A DNA stretch of 34,942 bases from Sedimentisphaerales bacterium (lineage in GTDB: Bacteria; Planctomycetota; Phycisphaerae; Sedimentisphaerales; Anaerobacaceae), in the NCBI GenBank assembly GCA_029907605.1, contig JARYLO010000013.1:1-34942 (forward strand), given 5' to 3'. The notes under the pieces were generated by a model. The model had not been told where the DNA came from. It saw only the letters and a list, made by a program, of their open reading frames with translations, and searched no databases. Positions within the stretch are counted from its first letter, which is position 1, and every line of letters starts with the position of its first letter. Below are positions 8,276 through 15,949 of this stretch, in pieces. The position numbers and the translations under genes were made by a program.

Positions 8276-9217
8276 ATGAAGAATCTTCTTGCGTTGGTCC
8301 TTGTAAATGCATCCATCCTTGCTGCGGAACGTACGTATGTCGTGGCCCCGGACGGATCTGGCCAGTTTCGATCCATCCAGGAGGCGATCATGGCCGTGCC
8401 GCAGGAGCCAAATGCGATGCCTTGGACGATCGTCATCAGGCCTGGTACATACAAGGAGTTGGTCTATATCCAGAGGGAGCGTGGGAACATCATCCTCAAG
8501 GGCGATGACCCCAATGTGACCACCATCATCTTTGGCCTTCATGCAAACATGCCAGGGCCAGATGGCAGGCCCATAGGCACCTTCCGGACGGCCAGTGTGT
8601 TCATAGATGCAGACAACGTAGAGGCCGAGAACCTGACGTTTGAGAACTCTGCAGGTCCTGTCGGGCAGGCCCTTGCCATAAGACTCGATGGCGACAGGAA
8701 TGTATTTCGCAAGTGCAGATTCCTTGGCTGGCAGGATACCATCTTGATAAACAGGGGTAGACACTACTTCAAGGATTGTTACATAACAGGACATGTGGAC
8801 TTCATATTTGGGGCAGGTGTGGCATTCTTTGACGGTTGTCAGATTCATTGCCTCAGGTCTGGCTATATCACGGCTGCATCCACACCTAAGGACCAGGCAT
8901 TTGGGTTTGTGTTCAGCAGGTGCCGGATCAGCGGGGAAAAGGATGTTAAGACCTATCTGGGCAGACCATGGCGGGATTACGCACATGTGGTGTTCCTTGA
9001 TACCTACATGTCTGATGTTGTAAGGCCTGAGGGTTGGCATGACTGGGGTAGACCTGAACGGAGAAGCACGGCCAGGTTTGCGGAATTCAATAGTACTGGG
9101 CCTGGGGCAAGGCCTGACAGTAGGGTAGATTGGGCCAGGCAATTGAACGAGTATCAGTCCAAGGCCTATTCTATCGAGATGGTGCTTTCCGGCCACGATG
9201 GGTGGAACCCAACGTGA
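8276..9217 (+). CDS. CE8 pectin methylesterase (pectinesterase)
   Basis: Hydrolyses methyl esters of homogalacturonan. The 313-aa right-handed beta-helix protein has the diagnostic motifs in order: Gln131 in GQALAIRL, Asp154 in GWQDTIL (acid/base), Asp175 in GHVDFIFG (nucleophile), and Arg230/Trp232 in YLGRPWRDY, then GWHDWGRPE. The catalytic set is complete. Residues 1-17 form a signal peptide (NLLALVLVNASILAA), so it acts outside the cytoplasm. It sits 3 bp after GH115 and 4 bp before a GH2 gene, so the three are almost surely one transcript. Pairing a pectinesterase with an alpha-glucuronidase suggests mixed pectin/xylan cell-wall material as substrate. Confidence 0.95.
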   Translation: MKNLLALVLVNASILAAERTYVVAPDGSGQFRSIQEAIMAVPQEPNAMPWTIVIRPGTYKELVYIQRERGNIILKGDDPNVTTIIFGLHANMPGPDGRPIGTFRTASVFIDADNVEAENLTFENSAGPVGQALAIRLDGDRNVFRKCRFLGWQDTILINRGRHYFKDCYITGHVDFIFGAGVAFFDGCQIHCLRSGYITAASTPKDQAFGFVFSRCRISGEKDVKTYLGRPWRDYAHVVFLDTYMSDVVRPEGWHDWGRPERRSTARFAEFNSTGPGARPDSRVDWARQLNEYQSKAYSIEMVLSGHDGWNPT

Positions 9218-9221
9218 AAGT

Positions 9222-11882
9222 ATGGCAAGCGTTAGTGTTTGTATATGGTTGCTTTTTGCAACCAGCGGCCTTTGCCTTGCCGCACAGACAGATGGGCCAA
9301 GGCAGGTGATCAATTTCAATCGGGGTTGGCGATTCACAAAGGGTCATCCGGAAGGCACAGGGGATAAACTGAGTTATAAGAATATCAGGGATTGGGTCCT
9401 GGCCACAGGAAGGCGATTCACAAAGGATCCAAACCTGGCCAATTGGCAAAGACCGGCAGGGAATATCGGCCAGGATGTTGCCTATACCCAACCTGGTTTT
9501 GACGACTCCGGATGGCGCCAGCTGGACCTACCGCATGATTGGGGCATAGAGGGGCCTTTCAGGCAGGAATATCCTGGCGAGACTGGGAAGCTACCTTGGT
9601 GGGGGATAGGCTGGTACAGAAAGAGGTTCCATGTCCCATCGGAGCAGAGGGAAAAGAGGTTCTACATCGATATTGACGGGGCCATGTCATATGCGAATGT
9701 CTGGGTAAATGGTCAATACGCAGGCGGTTGGCCTTATGGCTATGCCTCTTGGAGGCTGGATCTGACCCCCTATATCCTCTTTGGCCAGGAGAATGTGATT
9801 GCGATCCGACTGGATAATCCGCCGGACTCGTCAAGGTGGTATCCGGGCGGTGGGATATATAGGAATGTCTGGCTCATACAGACCAACCAGGTACATGTCT
9901 GTCAGTGGGGGGTATTCGTCAGGGCCGTGCCCGTCAGCAAGGTAGATGCAAGGGTCGATATGGACGTGGAGATAGAGAATCACAAGGATTCTCAGGTGGC
10001 CCTAAACGTAAGGGGTATGATATATGGCCTAGATGATTCTGACCGCAGGTCTGAAAGGCCGGTTGCATATGCAAGCAGTAAGGGGATAGAGCTAGCAGCG
10101 GGGGGCACTGGCCGCTTGACATTGACAGCCCAGATCCGGGATTTTGTCCCATGGACGCCCCACCGGCCGCGGCTTTACCTTGCCAGCGTTGTGCTTGAGG
10201 AAGGCGGCAGGGTCGTAGATACCTACCAAACCACATTTGGGATAAGGACCATCCATTTCGATCCTGAGAATGGTTTTAGCCTCAATGGAGAACACGTGAG
10301 GATCAAGGGGGTATGCAATCATCACGATCTTGGCCCTCTGGGCACTGCAATAAATTTGAGGGCACTGCAGCGGCAATTGGAGATCCTCAAGGAGATGGGC
10401 TGCAATGCCATTCGCACCAGCCACAATCCCCCTGCACCAGAGCTTTTGGACCTATGTGATAGGATGGGCTTTTTGGTCATGGATGAGGCATTTGATGCAT
10501 GGCGGAGGGCAAAGAAGAGGAACGACTACCACCTTCTTTTCGACGACTGGTACGAAAAGGATTGGCGCGCTATGATCAGGCGGGACCGCAATCACCCATC
10601 TGTTATCCTTTGGAGTAGTGGCAACGAGATAGGCGAGCAATCCTCCTCAGAAGGCCACAGGATATCCCAGATCCTGACCAATATCGCACACGAGGAGGAC
10701 CCAACCAGGCCTGTCATTGCTGCCTGCAATAATCTACAGGCAGGTTACAATGGCTTCCAGAAGACCGTGGATGTATTCGGCTATAACTACAAGCCCACAG
10801 AATATAAGAGGTTCAGACAGCAGAATCCTACTATACCTTTGCTTGCAAGCGAGACTGCCTCCTGCATCAGCTCGAGAGGCCAATACTTCTTTCCTGTCAG
10901 CGACAACAAGCTGGACGGCAGGGCGGATTTTCACCTAAGTTCATACGATCTCTATGCCCCTCCTTGGGCATGGCCACCAGATGTGGAGTTTAGGGGCCTT
11001 GATGAGTGTCCGTTCGTTTGCGGCGAGTTTGTTTGGACTGGGTTTGACTATCTGGGAGAACCTACGCCATATAACTCTGATACCAGTACCTTGCTGAACT
11101 TCACTGATCCAGTAGAAAAGGCAAGAGCACAGAAGGAGCTCAAGGAACTTGGTAAGATCAGGGTGCCATCGCGGAGCTCCTATTTTGGGATTGTAGATCT
11201 GGCAGGTTTCAAGAAGGACCGATTCTATATCTATCAGGCAAGGTGGCGGCCGGATCTGCCCATGGCGCATATCCTGCCACATTGGGACTGGCCAGAGAGG
11301 ATAGGGCAGGTGACGCCTGTGCATGTCTATACATCCGGAGACGAGGCGGAGCTGTTTCTAAATGGCAGGTCACTTGGTCGCAAGGCCAAGGGACCTTATG
11401 AGTACAGGCTCAGGTGGGATTATGTGGTCTACGAGCCAGGGGAACTGAAGGTTGTTGCTTACAGGCAAGGTAAGGTCTGGGCCACCGATACGGTCAGGAC
11501 CACCGGTCCTGCTGCCAGGCTGCTGATCGAGGCCGATCGGCTCGGTATCAAGGCAGATGGACAGGACCTGGCCTTTATTACTGTAACCATAGCTGATGCA
11601 AACGGGCTGCGGGTGCCTAGGGCCTCCAACAGGATCAGGTTTAGCGTGTATGGGCCTGGGAAGATTGTTGCGACTGATAACGGAGATCCGACGTGTCTTG
11701 AGCCGTTCCAGTCTGCCCAGAGGGATGCGTTTGGAGGGCTATGCCTGGCGATCGTCCGATCCATGCCAGGTAAGCCGGGCACCATCATACTCGAGGCATC
11801 ATCAGATGGCCTCCAGTCCGCAAAGATCTCCATTGTCAGTCAGTCCCCGAATACTGATGAGCCGGCGGTTTGGGGCCGATAA
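9222..11882 (+). CDS. GH2 beta-galactosidase-like glycosidase with DUF4982-type domain
   Basis: 886 aa from the ATG at 9222, chosen because a clean signal peptide (MASVSVCIWLLFATSGLCLA) begins there; the ATG at 9198 would overlap the CE8 gene and put charged residues first. Domains: sugar-binding jelly roll (about 25-220, PHDWGIEGPF, WYRKRFHV), immunoglobulin-like linker (about 225-340), TIM barrel (about 345-620) with acid/base Glu469 in SSGNEIGE and probable nucleophile Glu544 in ASETAS, then GEFVWTGFDYLGEP. A DUF4982-like domain follows (AELFLNGRSLG, YEPGELKVVAY), then an invasin-like C-terminal beta domain. It resembles secreted beta-galactosidases; the exact linkage cannot be read from sequence. 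Last gene of the tight GH115-CE8-GH2 set. Two paralogs lie at 15950 and 32091. Confidence 0.9.
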   Translation: MASVSVCIWLLFATSGLCLAAQTDGPRQVINFNRGWRFTKGHPEGTGDKLSYKNIRDWVLATGRRFTKDPNLANWQRPAGNIGQDVAYTQPGFDDSGWRQLDLPHDWGIEGPFRQEYPGETGKLPWWGIGWYRKRFHVPSEQREKRFYIDIDGAMSYANVWVNGQYAGGWPYGYASWRLDLTPYILFGQENVIAIRLDNPPDSSRWYPGGGIYRNVWLIQTNQVHVCQWGVFVRAVPVSKVDARVDMDVEIENHKDSQVALNVRGMIYGLDDSDRRSERPVAYASSKGIELAAGGTGRLTLTAQIRDFVPWTPHRPRLYLASVVLEEGGRVVDTYQTTFGIRTIHFDPENGFSLNGEHVRIKGVCNHHDLGPLGTAINLRALQRQLEILKEMGCNAIRTSHNPPAPELLDLCDRMGFLVMDEAFDAWRRAKKRNDYHLLFDDWYEKDWRAMIRRDRNHPSVILWSSGNEIGEQSSSEGHRISQILTNIAHEEDPTRPVIAACNNLQAGYNGFQKTVDVFGYNYKPTEYKRFRQQNPTIPLLASETASCISSRGQYFFPVSDNKLDGRADFHLSSYDLYAPPWAWPPDVEFRGLDECPFVCGEFVWTGFDYLGEPTPYNSDTSTLLNFTDPVEKARAQKELKELGKIRVPSRSSYFGIVDLAGFKKDRFYIYQARWRPDLPMAHILPHWDWPERIGQVTPVHVYTSGDEAELFLNGRSLGRKAKGPYEYRLRWDYVVYEPGELKVVAYRQGKVWATDTVRTTGPAARLLIEADRLGIKADGQDLAFITVTIADANGLRVPRASNRIRFSVYGPGKIVATDNGDPTCLEPFQSAQRDAFGGLCLAIVRSMPGKPGTIILEASSDGLQSAKISIVSQSPNTDEPAVWGR

Positions 11883-11936
11883 GGCCGTTTGTACAACAGG
11901 GACTGGTCTGTGTAGCCGACCTACCAAGATCCAGAT

Positions 11937-11960
11937 CCTTCAATCGGGTGATCTTGAAGG
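11937..11960. other. Stem-loop after the first GH2 gene
   Basis: CCTTCAA and TTGAAGG pair around a 10-nt loop, 55 bp after the GH2 stop. There is no T-run. It may be a weak terminator or an mRNA 3' structure. The rest of the 198-bp gap up to 12081 shows only the ribosome-binding site of the next gene. Confidence 0.35.
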
Positions 11961-12080
11961 GGCCTAGACAGGCAAGATTCTGCTCAAGTAGAGACCCGGG
12001 CCCACCGATAGACCGCACAGACAGGGCGCCTTGGTTCCCAAGTCTGAGATCCTTGAGGCAAATATGTGTGGAGGCCGACC

Positions 12081-12992
12081 ATGAGTGAGACAAGACTGCG
12101 GGTGCCATTGCCTGGTTTATTCTTTAAGAGGGGTAGGCGCTGGTGGTGGCGGGTCCGATTGCCAGGCGAGCCAAAGGTCTATGCCAGATCGGTCAGGCCT
12201 GAAGGCCAGCGATACGGTGTGACAAACATGAAAAAGACCAGGGAGGTGGCCTTTGCACTATGGATGGAGGCACTGCGTCGTGAGGCACAGCGCCAGGCCA
12301 GGACCAGGGTGCGTTTCCAATACCTACACAAGCTCAAACTATTCAGGCGGCAGCTCGAGCAGTCCAAGGCCCAGCTCCATGAGGCGGTCCGCATAGAGAG
12401 ACGAAGGTGTGCCAGGCGTCTACGTATGTTGAGGGCGGCTATGGAGAGGGCCAAGGAAAGGGAGGTAGTGGCATTGAGGCTCCAGGCAAACAAGACCATT
12501 TCTGAGCAGAAGGCCGAACTCACCAAGCAGATCAGGGTCTGCAAGTGGCGGATCACGAGGTTGTTATCCCAGAAGAAGGATCGCTCAGAGGTGGCAGTGG
12601 CGGTTGCAAGTAGTGATAATGTAAAGGAAAGGCACAAGACCATGAAAAGGCCTAGTCGGCCCAGACACGTGGTACAGGCCAGGGTGCATACCACTGGCAG
12701 GAAGAAACTGCCTAGCAAGCCAAAGAGGATTGTAGAGCAACTGCCAGGGAGTGGTACTGAACAGGCCGCTGTGTTCACACAGGTACAGGCCGAGTTGGAC
12801 AAGGCCGTTACTGCAATAAGGCGGACTGCCCACTGCGAATGTTGCTTGTGCAATGGGGTTATTGAGGATGACCTGGTCAGGATCGACTCTGGACAAAGGC
12901 TTTGTCCGGCTTGCTATAGTGCCTTCCAGCAGAAGGTTGCCCAGATAGAACTAACCGAAGGCCCCGCGGCAGAGCCGCAGACCCACCCCTGA
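12081..12992 (+). CDS. Unrecognised basic coiled-coil protein with C-terminal Cys cluster
   Basis: Not assigned to a known family. The ATG at 12081 is preferred over that at 12066 because GGAGG lies 6 bp before it (303 aa). Visible parts: an N-terminal segment of about 45 residues (FFKRGRRWWWRVRLPGEPK) that resembles the arm-type DNA-binding start of tyrosine recombinases; a very basic helical region (about 50-165) rich in Arg, Lys, Glu and Gln, probably coiled coil; a Lys/Arg-rich linker (about 185-220); and near the C-terminus a Cys pair in HCECCLCNG (252-257) plus CPAC (275-278), arranged like a small zinc ribbon. No catalytic recombinase domain is present. It lies between secreted glycosidase genes but has no signal peptide, so a cytoplasmic nucleic-acid-binding or regulatory role is a guess. 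Confidence 0.65.
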   Translation: MSETRLRVPLPGLFFKRGRRWWWRVRLPGEPKVYARSVRPEGQRYGVTNMKKTREVAFALWMEALRREAQRQARTRVRFQYLHKLKLFRRQLEQSKAQLHEAVRIERRRCARRLRMLRAAMERAKEREVVALRLQANKTISEQKAELTKQIRVCKWRITRLLSQKKDRSEVAVAVASSDNVKERHKTMKRPSRPRHVVQARVHTTGRKKLPSKPKRIVEQLPGSGTEQAAVFTQVQAELDKAVTAIRRTAHCECCLCNGVIEDDLVRIDSGQRLCPACYSAFQQKVAQIELTEGPAAEPQTHP

Positions 12993-13157
12993 GGTTCGAA
13001 GGGCCCATTGACCATCATCTGCCGATACCAATATGGTCTGCAGATCTCTTGCCGGTAATGCCCTGTGCCTGTTAGACTGCTTTAGCGTAAGGTTCAAGGT
13101 CTTCGTTGGACCCAACGCTGGGCATATGTGATGCTGGCAGGTGTATTAAGGCGAGGT

Positions 13158-15935
13158 ATGGCCGTTGTAACCCTTGTGGGTTTGGGTCTGGCATTTGGCC
13201 AGACCATAGACCTATCTGGGACCTGGAGATTCTGTCTTGACCCGAATGACGTCGGTCTGCAACGGGCCTGGTGGCTAAAGGACCTGCCAGATCGAATACA
13301 GCTTCCAGGTGCACTCCAACATCAGGGATACGGCGATCCCATCGACATCAACACGCCGTGGGTGGCTAGGCTTATCGATCGTGATTGGTACAAGAAGCCT
13401 ATCTATGCTAGATGGACTAGGCCGGGCAATGTCCTTGTGCCATTCTTTTTGCAGCCGGCCAGGCACTATGTAGGCCCTGCTTGGTATCAGAGGGATATCG
13501 AGATACCACCAGGCTGGCCAGACAAGAGGGTAGTATTGTTCCTGGAGAGGCCGCACTGGGAGACACATGTATGGTTGGACGAAAGGCCCATTGGATCCAA
13601 TCGGAGCCTCGCTACACCGCATGAATATGACCTTGGCCTGGGCCTGTCTGCTGGCAGGCACCGCGTGACGATCCGAGTGGATAATCGCATGATCGTGGAT
13701 GTCGGCAGCGACGCCCACAGTATCAGCGATCAGACACAGACCTGTTGGAATGGGATCGTAGGCAGGATAGAACTAAAGGCAACCAGCCCTGTTTGGATCG
13801 CAGATGTGCAGGCCTATCCTAATCTGAAGAACAGGCTGGTGGACCTGGACATAGAGCTGGGCAATGCCAGCAGGAAGGCTGGCAAGGGAATACTTAACAT
13901 TAACGGAGATCAGTCGCAGATCGATTGGGCCGTTGAAGGCTCGCGTGTTCGCGTACAGGTGCCGGTAGAGCCACAGGTCAGGCCCTGGGATGAGTTCAAC
14001 CCAGGGCTGTTTAGGCTCCAGTTGACCCTGAAGGGCGACCAGGCGGATGACCAAAGGGAATTGATGCTAGGCCTAAGGCAGGTCAGCACCGCGGGCCTGA
14101 GGCTACTGATGAATGACAGGCCATTCCTTGTCAGAGGGACTCTGGAATGCTGCATATTCCCGCTGACAGGCTATCCGGCAATGGATGTGGAGTCCTGGAT
14201 CCGTATCATCCGCAGATGCAAGGAATTCGGGCTCAACCATATGCGGTTCCATTCCTGGTGCCCACCTGAGGCGGCATTTGTGGCTGCAGACATGCTGGGC
14301 TTCTACGTACAGGTTGAGTGTGGCATATGGGCAAGGGCAGGGGCCAGGTTAGGTTATGGCGATCCTGTGGACAAGTGGCTTTATGAGGAGACGGAGGCCA
14401 TACTGAAGGCATATGGCAATCATCCATCCTTTGTCTTCATGACCCACGGCAACGAGCCAACTGCAAGGCCTGAGTTCCTTGCCGAATGGGTCAGGCACTT
14501 CAAACAGAAGGATCCGCGCAGGCTTTATGCGGCTGCAACAGGCTGGGGCCAGACAGACCAGGATCAATTCCAGCCCGTGATAGCCGTAGGAACCAGAAAT
14601 GGTCCAAGGGTCAGGGGAGAGCAGGGTTGGCGAGGCAAGGACTATAGTGCGGCCCTGGCAGTGGCAAGGGTACCTGTCATAAGTCATGAGATAGGCCAGT
14701 TCTGCGCATACCCAGACCTTTCACAGATCGCCAAGTATACCGGTGCACTGATCCCAGGCAACCTGATGATCTTTCGTGAATTGGCCAGGGACAACGGCAT
14801 CCTGCAACAGAATGCCGAGCTGGCCCATGCATCCGGTATGTTGCAGGTATTATGCTACAAGGAGGAGATAGAGGCAGCCCTGCGTACACGGGACCTTGCA
14901 GGTTTCCAGTTGTTGGATCTGCATGACTTTCCAGGCCAAGGCACTGCATTGGTGGGCGTATTGGATGCCTTCTGGGACCCAAAGGGGTATATAGATCCTG
15001 CTGGATACCGAAGGTTCTGCAATAGCACAGTAGTACTTGCGAGGCTGCCTAGGCGTGTATTTACCACATCGGATACGCTCGATATCCCTCTGGAGGTCAC
15101 TCACTATGGCAGTGGGCCCATACCAGGTGCAACACCGTATTGGCGTCTAGTCGACAAGGATGGCAACGTCGTACAGGGAGGGGAGCTGCCCGCACGGACC
15201 ATAGATCTTGGCGATGCCATTTCCTTGGGTACCATCAGGATGCTTCTGGCCGATCTTCCCGTACCTGCAGGATATAGGCTGGTGGCAGGGATAAAGGGTA
15301 CAGCGTACGAAAACGACTGGGACATATGGGTCTATCCTCCTGGGGCAGAGATTGCAGAACCTCCTGGGGTCATCATCGCCAATAATGTGCAACAGGCCAT
15401 AGGTCCGCCAGGCCAGGAAAGGACAGCTATCCTCTTTCCTGAAGCGCCAGGCAAGGCACACCCTAAGGTCTCATTCATGCCGATCTTCTGGAACAATCAG
15501 ATGTTTCCGAACCCTGACCGGCAGACCCTAGGTCTGTTATGCGACCCGAATCATCCTGCCCTGTCCCTGTTCCCCACCAGACCCTACAGCCAGTGGAACT
15601 GGGAGCAGGTCCTCCAGGGCGCCAGGGCCTTCGACATCTCCGCTGTCCAGATGCTTGAGCCATTGGTCCAGATCATAGATGATTGGAATACGTCCAGGCG
15701 ACTGGCATTGGTCTTTGAATGCAGGGTGGAAGGCACAAGGGTCTTGGTCTGTGGTGCGAGGCTCCCACAGATGCCCGATAGCCCTGCTGCTAGGCAATTC
15801 TATAAGAGTCTGTTATCCTATGTATCAGGTCCTGCCTTCAGGCCTAAGGTATCGATGGGTAGCAAGGAGTTTGCCGACCTGATAGGCCTTGAGGCATACC
15901 AATCACCAGCGTCTGCAACGGTATCTGAAGACTAG
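13158..15935 (+). CDS. GH2-superfamily exported glycosidase, specificity unknown
   Basis: 925 aa from the ATG at 13158, which has AAGG 6 bp upstream and opens directly into a signal peptide (MAVVTLVGLGLAFGQ); starts at 13128 or 13131 are also in frame. N-terminal sugar-binding domain (LSGTWRFCLDPND, WYQRDIEIPPGW, THVWLDERPIG), a linker beta domain, and a TIM barrel with GNE acid/base Glu433 (THGNEP) and a probable nucleophile Glu511 in ISHEIGQF. The HEIGQ plus YTGALIPGN pattern sets it in a GH2-like subgroup distinct from the three beta-galactosidase-like paralogs in this window, and it lacks their DUF4982-type tail. About 400 residues follow the barrel nucleophile, with beta-rich modules. 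The product is probably a side-chain exoglycosidase. The next GH2 gene starts 14 bp later. Confidence 0.8.
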   Translation: MAVVTLVGLGLAFGQTIDLSGTWRFCLDPNDVGLQRAWWLKDLPDRIQLPGALQHQGYGDPIDINTPWVARLIDRDWYKKPIYARWTRPGNVLVPFFLQPARHYVGPAWYQRDIEIPPGWPDKRVVLFLERPHWETHVWLDERPIGSNRSLATPHEYDLGLGLSAGRHRVTIRVDNRMIVDVGSDAHSISDQTQTCWNGIVGRIELKATSPVWIADVQAYPNLKNRLVDLDIELGNASRKAGKGILNINGDQSQIDWAVEGSRVRVQVPVEPQVRPWDEFNPGLFRLQLTLKGDQADDQRELMLGLRQVSTAGLRLLMNDRPFLVRGTLECCIFPLTGYPAMDVESWIRIIRRCKEFGLNHMRFHSWCPPEAAFVAADMLGFYVQVECGIWARAGARLGYGDPVDKWLYEETEAILKAYGNHPSFVFMTHGNEPTARPEFLAEWVRHFKQKDPRRLYAAATGWGQTDQDQFQPVIAVGTRNGPRVRGEQGWRGKDYSAALAVARVPVISHEIGQFCAYPDLSQIAKYTGALIPGNLMIFRELARDNGILQQNAELAHASGMLQVLCYKEEIEAALRTRDLAGFQLLDLHDFPGQGTALVGVLDAFWDPKGYIDPAGYRRFCNSTVVLARLPRRVFTTSDTLDIPLEVTHYGSGPIPGATPYWRLVDKDGNVVQGGELPARTIDLGDAISLGTIRMLLADLPVPAGYRLVAGIKGTAYENDWDIWVYPPGAEIAEPPGVIIANNVQQAIGPPGQERTAILFPEAPGKAHPKVSFMPIFWNNQMFPNPDRQTLGLLCDPNHPALSLFPTRPYSQWNWEQVLQGARAFDISAVQMLEPLVQIIDDWNTSRRLALVFECRVEGTRVLVCGARLPQMPDSPAARQFYKSLLSYVSGPAFRPKVSMGSKEFADLIGLEAYQSPASATVSED

Positions 15936-15949
15936 TTAAGGGTAAGGTT

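Noticed and set aside
8135-9337. 400-codon open frame on the minus strand
   Set aside because: Antisense to the CE8 pectinesterase, which has all catalytic motifs. The long frame is a by-product of codon bias.
12179-12853. 224-codon open frame on the minus strand with hydrophobic runs
   Set aside because: Antisense to the basic coiled-coil gene; Leu/Ser-rich runs arise from the complementary Arg/Lys/Glu codons. The plus-strand gene has the better start and the Cys cluster.
13016-13042. Possible promoter TTGACC before the GH2-like gene at 13158
   Set aside because: At 15-17 bp spacing the downstream hexamers (CAATAT, AATATG, ATATGG) are poor -10 matches, so it was not listed.
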